The notes: generated by a model not told the origin, from the letters alone. A stretch of DNA of 64,000 nucleotides from Lachnospiraceae bacterium (GCA_024687125.1 JAILFA010000081.1:1-64000); one strand, 5' to 3'. Counted from the stretch's first letter, positions 10,749 to 19,920 are shown. A program made the numbers and translations.

Positions 10749-13244
10749 ATGAATAAACAGGAATTCAGAGAGTTTACAAAAGATCATATCCGTTTTCTGG
10801 ACGGGGCGACAGGGACCAACCTGATGAAGGCGGGGATGCCTGTCGGTGTCTGTCCGGAAGCCTGGATCCTGGAGCATCCGGAGACCATTCTGGAGCTGCA
10901 GCGGGCCTACGCCGAAGCGGGCAGCGATATCGTCTATGCGCCCACCTTTACCGGGAACCGCATCAAACTTAAGGAATACGGTCTGGAGAATGAGCTGACA
11001 CGCATCAACCGGGAGCTCCTGTTGCTGTCGAAAAAAGCCGTCGAAGGAACCGGCACACTGGTGGCCGGGGATATCACGATGACCGGCAGACAGGTAAAGC
11101 CGGTGGGTGATCTGGATCTAGAGGAGCTGATCGATGTCTACCGGGAACAGATCGGTGTGCTGGCAGAGGCCGGCGCGGATCTGCTCGTGGTCGAGACCAT
11201 GATGAGCCTGCAGGAGACCAGAGCGGCTCTGATCGCGGCTAAGGAAACGGCGCCGGATCTGCCGGTCATGGCGACGCTCACGTTTGAGGCGGACGGCAGG
11301 ACGCTGTTCGGAACGGACGCAAAGGCGGGGGCGATCGTCCTGGAGTCCCTGGGAGCGGACGCGATCGGCGCCAACTGTTCCACCGGCCCCGGTGAGATGG
11401 CGGAGATCATCGCCGCCATGGCAAGTGTTACAAGGATCCCGATCATCGCAAAGCCCAATGCCGGATTCCCGACAACGGACGCGGACGGGAATACCGTCTA
11501 CGATATGAAACCCGAGGAATTCGCCGCAGACATGCAGCGTCTGGTGGATGCCGGCGCGCAGATCATCGGCGGCTGCTGCGGCTCGGCGCCGGCGTTCATC
11601 AAAGCGATCCACGACCGTTTTTCCTCCTATGATGTAGAAAACTGTCCCGCCGTCCGCCGCGCGGATGGGATCCGCATGCTCTCCTCGGAGCGCAGGGCGC
11701 TCACCTTTGCCCTGACAGATTCTTTCATGATCGTCGGAGAGCGGATCAATCCCACCGGAAAAAAGAAACTGCAGGGAGAACTAAAAGAAGGCAGGCTCGA
11801 TCTGGTCTGTCAGTACGCGCAGGAGCAGGAGGAAGCCGGGGCTTCGGTGCTGGACATCAATGTCGGCATGCCGGGCGTCAACGAGCAGGAGATGATGCTG
11901 CAGGTACTGAGCGAGGTAACAAGCCTTACGGATCTGCCGCTGTGCCTGGATTCTACGGATTACGACACGATGGAACGGGCGCTCCGTCACTATCCGGGAC
12001 GGGCGCTGATCAATTCGATCTCCCTGGAGGTCGGCAAGGCTGAGCGTTTTCTGCCGCTGGCCAGGAAATACGGCGCGATGTTCATCCTTCTGCCGGTGGG
12101 AGAAGGCGGAATTCCGTCAACTATTGACGAAAAAATCGACAATATCGGGCGCCTCTGGAAAAAGGCCGCGGAATACGGGTTTACCAAGGAGGACATTGTT
12201 GTCGATGGTCTGGTGGCCACGATCGGCGCTGATTCGGATGCCGCGATATCAGTACTAGAAACAGTATCCTGGTGCATGAAGACCGGGTTCGCGACGATCT
12301 GCGGACTGTCCAATGTTTCCTTCGGCCTGCCGCAGCGCGGCTATATCAATACCGCGTTTCTGACCATGGCGATCGATCACGGCCTCACCATGGCGATCGC
12401 GAATCCATCTCAGGAGCTACTCGTCAATGCGGCGTTCGCCTCCGATCTTTTAAAGCACAAGGAGGAGGGCGACATCCGCTACATCGAGCGGATGCAGCGC
12501 TACGAGGGAGGTGCGGCTCCGGGGCTCGGAAACAGTCCGGCACAGGGGACGACTGCGCCCGGCGGTACTGCCGGCACGGCACAGCAGAGCGGGAGCAAGG
12601 CACCCAAAACGCCGGAGGAACTTGTGCATGATGACGTGATGCAGGGCAACCGGCGCCGGATCAAAGAGGATACTGAAGCGGCGGTCGCAGCCGGCGCAAA
12701 GCCGGAGGTACTCCTCAACGACTATCTGATGGCGGCGATCAACGAGGTCGGCGAGCTCTTCAACAAAGGCAAGTACTTTTTGCCGCAGCTCATCAATTCC
12801 GCTGAAGCGATGAAGCTTTCGATCTCCGTACTTGAACCGCTCCTTAAGGCGGCGGGTGATTCCGACCGGGCGCTGCCCAACGTGGTCTTTGCGACCGTAC
12901 AGGGCGATGTCCATGACATCGGCAAAAATCTTGTCGTTTTAATGTTAAAAAATGTTGGATTTAACGTTTATGATCTCGGAAAGGATGTCCCCAAAGAAGA
13001 GATCGTTCAGGCGGCGATCGACCATCAGGCCAGTATCATTGGGCTTTCCGCACTGATGACCACGACGATGCAGGAGATGCGCCATGTGGTCGCGCTTGCC
13101 CGCGAGAAGTGCCCCGAGGTCAGGATCATGATCGGCGGCGCTGTGGTCACGCAGGATTTCGCCGATGAGATCGGAGCGGATGCCTATACCAGGGATGCGG
13201 CCGAGGCTGTCGTAGCTGCAAAGAGGCTGTGCGGCATCTCATAA
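10749..13244 (+). CDS. metH: Cobalamin-dependent methionine synthase without activation domain
   Basis: This enzyme transfers the methyl group of methyltetrahydrofolate through cobalamin to homocysteine. Domain order: homocysteine-binding barrel (about 1-300, zinc ligands in GANCSTGP and GGCCGSAP), pterin-binding barrel from about residue 326 (VGERINPTGKKK), a Gly/Pro/Ser/Thr-rich linker near 590-620, then the cobalamin cap and binding domains with D720-x-H722-x-x-G725. At 831 residues it lacks the SAM-binding reactivation domain of the E. coli enzyme, as is common in Firmicutes and thermophiles; a separate reactivator would be needed. The start is ATG 10749, with no ribosome binding site and an adjacent promoter. 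Confidence 0.93.
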   Translation: MNKQEFREFTKDHIRFLDGATGTNLMKAGMPVGVCPEAWILEHPETILELQRAYAEAGSDIVYAPTFTGNRIKLKEYGLENELTRINRELLLLSKKAVEGTGTLVAGDITMTGRQVKPVGDLDLEELIDVYREQIGVLAEAGADLLVVETMMSLQETRAALIAAKETAPDLPVMATLTFEADGRTLFGTDAKAGAIVLESLGADAIGANCSTGPGEMAEIIAAMASVTRIPIIAKPNAGFPTTDADGNTVYDMKPEEFAADMQRLVDAGAQIIGGCCGSAPAFIKAIHDRFSSYDVENCPAVRRADGIRMLSSERRALTFALTDSFMIVGERINPTGKKKLQGELKEGRLDLVCQYAQEQEEAGASVLDINVGMPGVNEQEMMLQVLSEVTSLTDLPLCLDSTDYDTMERALRHYPGRALINSISLEVGKAERFLPLARKYGAMFILLPVGEGGIPSTIDEKIDNIGRLWKKAAEYGFTKEDIVVDGLVATIGADSDAAISVLETVSWCMKTGFATICGLSNVSFGLPQRGYINTAFLTMAIDHGLTMAIANPSQELLVNAAFASDLLKHKEEGDIRYIERMQRYEGGAAPGLGNSPAQGTTAPGGTAGTAQQSGSKAPKTPEELVHDDVMQGNRRRIKEDTEAAVAAGAKPEVLLNDYLMAAINEVGELFNKGKYFLPQLINSAEAMKLSISVLEPLLKAAGDSDRALPNVVFATVQGDVHDIGKNLVVLMLKNVGFNVYDLGKDVPKEEIVQAAIDHQASIIGLSALMTTTMQEMRHVVALAREKCPEVRIMIGGAVVTQDFADEIGADAYTRDAAEAVVAAKRLCGIS

Positions 13245-13286
13245 CAGAGCTGTTTCACGAGACGCAGGATTTTCGGAGGGAGAGAT

Positions 13287-14924
13287 ATGACAGGTGCAGA
13301 GGTGATGGCCAGATGTCTGGTCAAAGAGGAGGTGGAAGTCCTCTTTGGATATACCGGAGCGGCGATCTGCCCGTTCTATGATGCGATCGACCGCGAGACC
13401 AACATCCACGGTGTTTTGGTGCGGACCGAGCAGAACGCGGCGCATATGGCGAGCGGCTATGCACGGATGACCGGCAAGCCCGGTGTCTGTGTGGTCACGA
13501 GCGGCCCCGGAGCGACGAACCTCCTGACGGGGATCGCGACGGCGTTCGCTGACAGTATTCCGCTGATCTGCATCACCGGCCAGGTGAACAGCTCGATGAT
13601 CGGGAGCGATGTCTTTCAGGAAGCCGATATCATCGGTGCCGCCGAATCTTTTGTCAAATACAGCTACCCGGTGCGAAATGCCGCGGATATCCCGAGGATC
13701 TTCAAGGAGGCGTTCCATATCGCGAGCACAGGCCGCAGGGGACCGGTGCTGATCGATATCCCTCAGGATGTCCAGGAGGCCGCGGTCTCCCGGTTCAGCT
13801 ATCCGGAGGAGATTCATCTGCGCAGCTACAAACCGACCGTCAAGGGCAATGTGGTCCAGATCCGCAAGGTGATCCAGGAACTGACCAAAGCGGACAAGCC
13901 GCTTCTGTGTGTGGGCGGCGGCGTGTTCTCGTCCGGTGCGAAGAATCTGATCCGTGATTTTGCCCACCGGTTTGAGATCCCGGTGGTCTCGACCATGATG
14001 GGCCTCGGCGTGATGCCGACAGAGGATCCGCTGTATTTCGGCATGGTCGGAAACAACGGTGAAAAATCCGCCAACCGTGCCATGAACGAGTCGGATCTGC
14101 TCCTGGTGGTAGGCGCCCGCGTGGCGGACCGTGCGGTCAACCGGCCGGATCTGATCACGGAGAACAAGGTGCTCGTACACATCGATGTCGATCCGGCGGA
14201 GATCGGCAAAAATGTCGGCCCGACGATCCCGCTGGTCGGGGATATCGCGCATATCTTTCATGAAATGGAGCAGCAGGAGAGCCTGGAAAAGGTGCCAACC
14301 GGACACAGTGCCTGGCTCAACGAGCTCTATTCGTATAAAAAGGAGATGAAGGAACGTCCGGAAAAGGCCGGCAGTACCTATGTGGATCCCCGTGCGTTCT
14401 ACAAGGCACTGTCCAAGCTCATGGATGAGGACGCGGTACTGGTGGCCGATGTCGGACAGAACCAGATCTGGTCCTGCCGGTATACGATCATCAAGTCTGG
14501 ACGCCTGATGACCAGCGGCGGTATGGGCACGATGGGCTATGCGATCCCCGCGGCGATCGGTGCCGCGATCGCCGAGCCTGACAGACAGATCATCGCGGTG
14601 ATGGGGGACGGCGGCTTCGCGATGTCCATGATGGAGCTCGCCACGATGCGCCAGGAAAAGGCCGGCATCAAGATCGTCGTCCTGAACAACAGACGGCTCG
14701 GTATGGTGCGCGAGTATCAGCATGATCACTACCAGAACCGGATGCCGATGTCGGTCATGGAGGGCGACCCGGATCTGGGTCTTCTGGCACAGGCTTACGA
14801 CCTGCCGTATCTTAAGATCGACGGGAAGAGTTCGCTGGAAAAGGAACTGGGAGTCTTTCTCAAACAGTACGAGAGCGGCCTCCTCGAGGTGATGATCGAC
14901 CCGGAGGCGCTGACACCGCGCTGA
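13287..14924 (+). CDS. ilvB: Acetolactate synthase large subunit
   Basis: The thiamine-diphosphate enzyme condenses two pyruvates, or pyruvate and 2-oxobutyrate, in the first common step of valine, leucine and isoleucine synthesis. The 545-residue protein shows the catalytic glutamate E48 (VRTEQNAAH), the FAD-binding middle domain and the cofactor motif GDGGF (440-444) ending in the NN pair near 466. A GGAGGGAGA site precedes ATG 13287. It is followed after 48 bases by its regulatory subunit. No T-box or leader peptide is visible in the 42-base upstream gap. Confidence 0.94.
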   Translation: MTGAEVMARCLVKEEVEVLFGYTGAAICPFYDAIDRETNIHGVLVRTEQNAAHMASGYARMTGKPGVCVVTSGPGATNLLTGIATAFADSIPLICITGQVNSSMIGSDVFQEADIIGAAESFVKYSYPVRNAADIPRIFKEAFHIASTGRRGPVLIDIPQDVQEAAVSRFSYPEEIHLRSYKPTVKGNVVQIRKVIQELTKADKPLLCVGGGVFSSGAKNLIRDFAHRFEIPVVSTMMGLGVMPTEDPLYFGMVGNNGEKSANRAMNESDLLLVVGARVADRAVNRPDLITENKVLVHIDVDPAEIGKNVGPTIPLVGDIAHIFHEMEQQESLEKVPTGHSAWLNELYSYKKEMKERPEKAGSTYVDPRAFYKALSKLMDEDAVLVADVGQNQIWSCRYTIIKSGRLMTSGGMGTMGYAIPAAIGAAIAEPDRQIIAVMGDGGFAMSMMELATMRQEKAGIKIVVLNNRRLGMVREYQHDHYQNRMPMSVMEGDPDLGLLAQAYDLPYLKIDGKSSLEKELGVFLKQYESGLLEVMIDPEALTPR

Positions 14925-14972
14925 CGGCAGTACCTGTCCGCAGGGGATTTGGATACATGAGGGAGAAAAGTC

Positions 14973-15452
14973 ATGCATAAGATCTATTCTGTTCTGGTGG
15001 AGAACCGTTCCGGTGTGCTGTCCAAGGTGGCAGGACTCTTTTCACGGAGAAACTTCAATATCGACTCGCTTGTCGTCGGTGAGACCGATGACCGCGCCGT
15101 ATCGTGCATGACGATCGTTTCGAGCGGCGAAGAGCAGACGCTGGAGCAGATCGAAAAGCAGCTCAACAAAAAGATCGATGTCATCAAGGTCAAGACCTTT
15201 GATGAACTGACCGCCGTCGCGCGGGAGCTCATGCTGATCAAGGTGCGCTACAACAAGTCGAACCGCCGGGATATCATGGAGAACTGCGAGATCATGAACG
15301 CGCAGATCGTAAATATCTCTAAATCCATGATGCTCATCCAGATCTGTGACGAGCCGGAGAATATCCGGACCTTTATCGAGATGATGCGGAGTGTGTCGAT
15401 CGTTGAGATCGCGCGCACGGGAACGGTAGCGCTCCCGAAGTGCAGCGACTGA
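14973..15452 (+). CDS. ilvN: Acetolactate synthase small subunit, copy 1
   Basis: The 159-residue regulatory subunit has an N-terminal ACT domain (VLVENRSGVLSKVAGLFSRRNFNIDSL family pattern, residues about 4-75) and the C-terminal domain ending in the IVEIARTGTVAL signature. It senses end-product amino acids and activates IlvB. GGGAGAAAAG precedes the start. A second small subunit gene of similar length lies at 38541, next to ilvC; the two are clearly different in sequence, so they may set different feedback responses. Confidence 0.93.
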   Translation: MHKIYSVLVENRSGVLSKVAGLFSRRNFNIDSLVVGETDDRAVSCMTIVSSGEEQTLEQIEKQLNKKIDVIKVKTFDELTAVARELMLIKVRYNKSNRRDIMENCEIMNAQIVNISKSMMLIQICDEPENIRTFIEMMRSVSIVEIARTGTVALPKCSD

Positions 15453-15453
15453 G

Positions 15454-15459
15454 TATAAT
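15454..15459 (+). promoter_or_regulatory. Possible -10 box for the FRG gene
   Basis: A perfect TATAAT lies 1 base after the ilvN stop. No good -35 is present (CTCCCG at 17 bases). An ATG begins 6 bases after the box and starts a four-codon mini-ORF. Confidence 0.4.
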
Positions 15460-15465
15460 CAGGAG

Positions 15466-15480
15466 ATGTCAGAGAGATGA
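15466..15480 (+). CDS. Four-codon mini-ORF overlapping the FRG start
   Basis: ATG TCA GAG AGA TGA reads MSER and stops with the TGA overlapping the ATG of the FRG gene. Its ATG is at the expected transcription start of the TATAAT box. It may simply be chance, but the same layout occurs before the AEC and histidine kinase genes. Confidence 0.25.
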   Translation: MSER

Positions 15481-16277
15481 TCAAGACTGTAGAAATCTCG
15501 GATCTGGATGAGCTGTTCAAGATGACGTCCGAGCAGGAATACCGCCCGGATCTGAAACGATACCGCAATCTCTTCATCTATCGCGGACAGCCGGATGAGG
15601 CTTTCCATATGGTCACGAGCCTCCAGCGCAACTGCAAGGACAAGAAGCAGGAGCTGGAGCCCTGTATCCTTGAGAACTTTACCAAGTACGCGGCGCTCAT
15701 CGAGCCGATGATCGACCGCAGTGTCTGGCACAAGCTGATCCTGGGGCAGCACCACGGGCTGCCGACGAGACTTCTGGACTGGTCGTACTCCCCGCTGATC
15801 GCGCTGCATTTTGCTCTGACCGAGGAAAACCTCGATGAGATGGACGCGCACAACTGTGTCGTGTGGCGTATGGATATCCACGAACTGCACCAGATGCTGC
15901 CGGAGAAGTACCGCCGGATCGAGGAGAGAGGGCGCACCACCGTCTTTTCCGTCGAGATGCTCGATGAGGCCTGCGGAAGCCTGGAACAGTACGATGCTGA
16001 TATGGGAGATCATGCGATGGTCGTGATCGAGCCGCCCTCGGTGGACCCAAGGATCGCGAACCAGTACTCATTTTTCTCCGTGATCCCGTCCGGCATGGAT
16101 GATGTAGAAGGCTTTCTTGACCGCAACACGGAGCATACCGTAAGGTATCTCATAAAAAAGGAGCTGCGATGGCAGCTCCGTGATTTCCTGGATCATCAGA
16201 ACATCAACGAACGTCTGATCTATCCCGGTCTGGATGGGATCTCCCGCTGGCTGGGGAGACACTACTTCGTCATGTAG
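15477..16277 (+). CDS. FRG-domain protein
   Basis: The 266-residue protein carries the FRG domain, named for its Phe-x-x-Arg-Gly core: here FIYRGQPDEAF near residue 35, followed by the WHKLILGQHHGLPTRLLDWSYSP stretch that is the strongest family signature and an ALHFAL helix. The family is widespread in bacteria and phages; its biochemical activity is not settled, and a link to toxins or ADP-ribosyltransferase-like folds has been suggested. It has no partner gene beside it that would mark a toxin-antitoxin pair. The last 8 bases overlap the convergent aminotransferase, whose terminator hairpin is encoded inside this gene. Confidence 0.85.
   Translation: MIKTVEISDLDELFKMTSEQEYRPDLKRYRNLFIYRGQPDEAFHMVTSLQRNCKDKKQELEPCILENFTKYAALIEPMIDRSVWHKLILGQHHGLPTRLLDWSYSPLIALHFALTEENLDEMDAHNCVVWRMDIHELHQMLPEKYRRIEERGRTTVFSVEMLDEACGSLEQYDADMGDHAMVVIEPPSVDPRIANQYSFFSVIPSGMDDVEGFLDRNTEHTVRYLIKKELRWQLRDFLDHQNINERLIYPGLDGISRWLGRHYFVM
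16154..16179 (-). terminator. Intrinsic terminator of the minus-strand aminotransferase, inside the FRG gene
   Basis: Read on the minus strand, GGAGCTGC, a four-base loop and GCAGCTCC form a perfect 8-bp stem followed by TTTTTT (complement of 16154-16159). It lies about 90 bases past the aminotransferase stop and within the coding sequence of the FRG gene, where it encodes LIKKELRWQL. Confidence 0.8.
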
Positions 16278-17562
16278 CAGATTCTTCCAGCAGTTTTTCG
16301 GCGCTGACGAGCCTTACGCACAGGGAGAAGAGCTCGGCCGCGGTCTTCAGATCCGCGAGCGGCGGGTACGTCGGTGCGATACGGATGTTCTTGTCTTCAG
16401 GATCCTTGCCGTAGGGCCAGGTAGCACCGGCGGGCGTCATCGTGACGCCTGCTTTTTTGGCGTGGTCGACGATCGCTCTGGCGCATCCCGGAAGGGAATC
16501 AAAACTGATGAAATAGCCGCCGTAAGGCTTTGTCCATGTTCCAATCTCCAGTCCGCCGAGATTTTTCTCGAGGATGTCTTCCACCGCCTCGAATTTGGGC
16601 CGGAGTACCTCGGCATGCTTCTTCATATGGGCGAAGATGCCATCGATGTTCTTAAAGAAACGCACATGGCGGAGCTGGTTCACCTTGTCATGACCGATCG
16701 TCTGGATCTTCAACTGCTTCTTGATATCCACCAGGTTGTTCTCCGAGGTCGCGAGCAGTGCGATGCCGCTGCCCGGGAAGGTGATCTTGGAGGTCGACGC
16801 AAACTTGTAGACAAGATCCGGGTTGCCGGCTTTTTTGCACTCGTCGAGGATCTCCAGGATGTGCGTCTGGTGATCATTATAGAGATGATGGACACAATAG
16901 GCGTTATCCCAGAAGATACGGAAGTCCTTGGCGGCGGGCCTGAGCGCCGCGAAACGCCGGACGGTTTCATCGGAGTAGCAGATGCCCTGCGGATTGGAGT
17001 ATTTCGGCACGCACCAGATACCCTTGATCATATCATCCGAGGAGACAAGACGTTCCACCTCATCCATATCGGGGCCTGTGGGCGTCATGGGAACGGGGAT
17101 CATCTCGATCCCGAAGTACTCCGTGATCGCGAAATGCCGGTCATAGCCAGGTACCGGGCACAGGAATTTCGGGTGCGCGAGCTTGCACCAGGGGGTGCTG
17201 CCCATGATGCCGTGGGTCATGGCGCGTGCGACAGTGTCATACATGACGTTCAGGGAGGAATTCCCGTAGATGATGAGGTTGTCCGGCTGATTCTCCATCA
17301 TGCCGCCCAACAGGACCTTGGCCTCATGGATGCCGTCAAGAACACCGTAATTGCGGCAGTCCGTGCCGTCCTCACAGGACAGGTCAGCCCCGGAATACAG
17401 GGCATCCATCATTCCCATGGAGAGGTCCAGCTGATCTCTGCAGGGAAGTCCTCTGGCCATATTGAGACTGAGCTCCATCGACTGGAACTCGCGATATTTC
17501 TTTTTCAGCTCTTCGAGTTCTGCTGTCAGTTCTTCACGGGTCATCTCTTTGTAAGGCTTCAT
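16270..17562 (-). CDS. Aminotransferase class I/II, MocR-type aspartate/alanine family
   Basis: A 430-residue pyridoxal-phosphate aminotransferase. The Schiff-base lysine is K259 in FASTSKITFPGSG, preceded by the cofactor-contacting DNAY (219-222) and NPQG (190-193). The N-terminal EELKKKYREFQ region and overall pattern match the family related to MocR aminotransferase domains, described as aspartate or alanine aminotransferases; the exact substrate is not certain. AGGAGG lies 7 bases before the start. It is transcribed towards the FRG gene and overlaps it by 8 bases. Confidence 0.88.
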   Translation of the reverse strand: MKPYKEMTREELTAELEELKKKYREFQSMELSLNMARGLPCRDQLDLSMGMMDALYSGADLSCEDGTDCRNYGVLDGIHEAKVLLGGMMENQPDNLIIYGNSSLNVMYDTVARAMTHGIMGSTPWCKLAHPKFLCPVPGYDRHFAITEYFGIEMIPVPMTPTGPDMDEVERLVSSDDMIKGIWCVPKYSNPQGICYSDETVRRFAALRPAAKDFRIFWDNAYCVHHLYNDHQTHILEILDECKKAGNPDLVYKFASTSKITFPGSGIALLATSENNLVDIKKQLKIQTIGHDKVNQLRHVRFFKNIDGIFAHMKKHAEVLRPKFEAVEDILEKNLGGLEIGTWTKPYGGYFISFDSLPGCARAIVDHAKKAGVTMTPAGATWPYGKDPEDKNIRIAPTYPPLADLKTAAELFSLCVRLVSAEKLLEESAT

Positions 17563-17597
17563 GTGTGATCCTCCTATACGGTGAAAATACGTCTATG

Positions 17598-17626
17598 AGT
17601 TTAACATACAGCGGGAAAAAGGACAA
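17598..17626 (-). promoter_or_regulatory. Probable promoter of the aminotransferase
   Basis: On the minus strand TTGTCC (17621-17626) and TAAACT (17598-17603) are 17 bases apart, 36 bases before the start codon. Match is moderate (4 of 6 in each box). Confidence 0.45.
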
Positions 17627-17655
17627 CAGAGGAAATATGAAGAGAGCGGGACAGG

Positions 17656-17684
17656 TTGAATCGCCATGTGGCTTTTGATACAAT
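17656..17684 (+). promoter_or_regulatory. Promoter of the glycogen debranching gene
   Basis: TTGAAT (17656-17661) and TACAAT (17679-17684) are separated by 17 bases. The leader of about 35 bases includes a GAGG ribosome binding site before ATG 17727. Confidence 0.65.
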
Positions 17685-17726
17685 TTCATTACAGGTAAAA
17701 ACGCCGGATTCCAGTGAGGTATACAT

Positions 17727-19811
17727 ATGATACCGATCGACACTTTTCCCACGAATAAGATAGGAAAACTGCAATACCGCATCGGCAGGGTTTTTCCTTT
17801 CGGCGCGACGATCATTGACGGCGGCGTCAATTTCAGCATCTTTTCCAAAGAAGCGACCGGCTGCACGCTTCTTCTGTACCATCATGGACACAGAAAGCCT
17901 TTTGTGAAGATCCCTTTTCCGCAGGAATTCCGCATCGGCGATGTCTATACCATGATGGTCTTCGGGATCGATATCGAGACGACCGAATACGGCTACTGCT
18001 TTGACGGCATGTATGACCCTTCCCGGGGCCTGAGATACAATAAGGACAGGATCCTGCTGGATCCTTATGCCAAATCGGTATCCGGCCGTTCCGTATGGGG
18101 CAGAAAGCCGGATCCGGAGAACCCCTTTCCGCATCGGGGGCAGTTTGTGTACGAGGACTATGACTGGGAGGGGGACAAGCCTCTGGAGTATTCTCCCAAG
18201 GATCTCGTCATCTATGAGATGCATGTCCGGTCCTTTACGAAGCATCCTTCCAGCGGCGTGAAGCGCAAAGGGACGTTTTCCGGTCTGCTCGAAAAGATCC
18301 CGTATCTCAAGGAACTCGGTGTGAACTGCATCGAACTGATGCCGATCTTTGAGTTCGATGAACTGGAGAATACCAGGGAGTCAGGCGGCAAAAGACTTGT
18401 GAACTACTGGGGGTATTCGACCGTCTGCTTTTTCGCGCCCAAGGCCGGCTATGCCGCGTCGGCGCCGTTCGGTATGGAGGTCGATGAACTCAAGAATCTG
18501 ATCAAGCATCTTCACAGAAACGGGATCGAAGTCATCCTTGATGTCGTGTTCAACCACACCGCGGAGGGAAACGGGGACGGACCGTACATCTCCTATAAGG
18601 GGATCGACAACCGCAATTACTATCTGCTCACGCCGGACGGAGAGTACTACAATTTCAGCGGCTGCGGCAATACCATGAACTGCAACAATGCCGTTGTACG
18701 CAACATGATCCTTGACTGTCTCAGGTACTGGATCTCGGCGTATCATATTGACGGTTTCCGGTTTGATCTGGCTTCCATCCTCACCAGGGACGAGGACGGC
18801 GCGCCCATGATGTCGCCGCCCCTGGTGGAGAGCCTCGCACAGGATCCGGTCCTCGGCAGGGCAATGCTCATTGCCGAGGCGTGGGATGCGGGCGGCCTGT
18901 ATCAGGTCGGAAACTTTCCTTCCTGGAACCGCTGGGCTGAGTGGAACGGCAGGTACCGCGACTGTGTGCGCAGGTTCATCAAGGGCGGGGCAGAACAGGC
19001 ACCGGAGCTCTTCAGGAGGATCCGCGGCTCGGATGATATGTACGGCGCCCGGAGTTCCCTTGCCTCGGTCAATTTCATCACCTGTCATGACGGATTTACG
19101 CTTAACGATCTTGTGTCCTACAACGAAAAGCACAACGAGGCGAACGGTGAAGACAACCGGGACGGCTGCAGCGACAACGACAGCTGGAACTGCGGCGCTG
19201 AGGGAGAGACCGGGGACCCGGAGATCAATGCGCTCAGACAGCGCCAGATCAGGAATTTCCTGACGATCCTCCTCATAAGCCGCGGGATCCCCATGCTTCT
19301 CTCGGGAGATGAGTTCGGGAACACGCAGTGGGGCAACAACAACGCGTACTGTCAGGACAATGAGATCTCCTATCTTGACTGGGAAAATCTGAAGACCAAT
19401 CAGAACCTCTTTCACTATGTCAGGGATCTGATCGCATTCCGCAGCGCCCATCCTGTGCTCAGGGACGCGGGGTATGATTTCGGACAGAACGGCACCGGAT
19501 ACCCGGAGCTTTCCTTTCACGGCACAAAGCCCTGGGAACTTGATGAAAACGCGTCCACACACACCTTTGCCTGCCTGTTTGCGGAGGATCACGCAAAATT
19601 CGCCACGAAAAAGGACTGCTTCATCTATGCGGCGTTCAACGCCCACTGGGAAGAGCATGACTTCAGCTTCCCCGTGATCCCGGCCGGCATGAAGTGGTAC
19701 CTCGCTTTTGAGAGCTCCGGCATCTCCAGCGTCCCCGGAAAGGAGAAACCGTTCACGGAACCCGCGATCTGGATCGGCCCGCGCTCCAGTGCGGTACTGA
19801 TCGCGAGATAA
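17727..19811 (+). CDS. glgX: Glycogen debranching enzyme (GH13, GlgX/isoamylase type)
   Basis: The enzyme hydrolyses alpha-1,6 branches of glycogen or limit dextrins. The 694-residue protein has an N-terminal CBM48 beta-sandwich (about 15-110, FPFGATIIDGGVNFSIFS), the GH13 barrel with catalytic D347 (DGFRFDLAS), E384 (LIAEAWDAGG) and D455 (CHDGFTLNDL), the conserved region VVFNHTAEG and a C-terminal beta domain. Length and motif order fit GlgX/isoamylase, not alpha-amylase. The rest of glycogen metabolism is not in the window. It is monocistronic as far as can be seen. Confidence 0.92.
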   Translation: MIPIDTFPTNKIGKLQYRIGRVFPFGATIIDGGVNFSIFSKEATGCTLLLYHHGHRKPFVKIPFPQEFRIGDVYTMMVFGIDIETTEYGYCFDGMYDPSRGLRYNKDRILLDPYAKSVSGRSVWGRKPDPENPFPHRGQFVYEDYDWEGDKPLEYSPKDLVIYEMHVRSFTKHPSSGVKRKGTFSGLLEKIPYLKELGVNCIELMPIFEFDELENTRESGGKRLVNYWGYSTVCFFAPKAGYAASAPFGMEVDELKNLIKHLHRNGIEVILDVVFNHTAEGNGDGPYISYKGIDNRNYYLLTPDGEYYNFSGCGNTMNCNNAVVRNMILDCLRYWISAYHIDGFRFDLASILTRDEDGAPMMSPPLVESLAQDPVLGRAMLIAEAWDAGGLYQVGNFPSWNRWAEWNGRYRDCVRRFIKGGAEQAPELFRRIRGSDDMYGARSSLASVNFITCHDGFTLNDLVSYNEKHNEANGEDNRDGCSDNDSWNCGAEGETGDPEINALRQRQIRNFLTILLISRGIPMLLSGDEFGNTQWGNNNAYCQDNEISYLDWENLKTNQNLFHYVRDLIAFRSAHPVLRDAGYDFGQNGTGYPELSFHGTKPWELDENASTHTFACLFAEDHAKFATKKDCFIYAAFNAHWEEHDFSFPVIPAGMKWYLAFESSGISSVPGKEKPFTEPAIWIGPRSSAVLIAR

Positions 19812-19827
19812 AAAGACGAGTGAGCTT

Positions 19828-19919
19828 TACCGCAAATTTATCCGGCAAAATACCGCAAATCTTTCCAGCGAAATACCACAAATGTATCCATCAAAATGCC
19901 ACAAATCTATCCAGAATGG
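19828..19919 (+). repeat. Four tandem 23-bp repeats upstream of the DUF4143 ATPase
   Basis: Units at 19828-19850, 19851-19873, 19874-19896 and 19897-19919 have an exact 23-base period. Shared core: CCRCAAATNTWTCC, preceded by TA or TG. The array ends one base before the -35 box at 19921. An 8-base inverted copy of the core, TGGATAGA, lies at 19956-19963 on the far side of the -10 box (direct copy at 19906-19913). The period is not a multiple of three and no start codon belongs to it, so it is not coding; a multi-site operator is the likeliest role. Confidence 0.85.
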
Positions 19920-19920
19920 C

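Noticed and set aside
13239..14978. Long open frame on the minus strand (579 codons) opposite ilvB/ilvN
   Set aside because: It is the antisense shadow of clearly assigned genes, made long by high GC; His/Arg/Asp-rich product with no family pattern and no ribosome site. The same holds for the long frames opposite the kinase (24992-26968 minus), rqcH (48868-50628 plus), the aminotransferase (16234-17568 plus), and the alpha subunit (3342-4520 minus).
19828..19919. CRISPR array
   Set aside because: The 23-bp units are directly tandem without spacers, diverged, and no cas genes are present.
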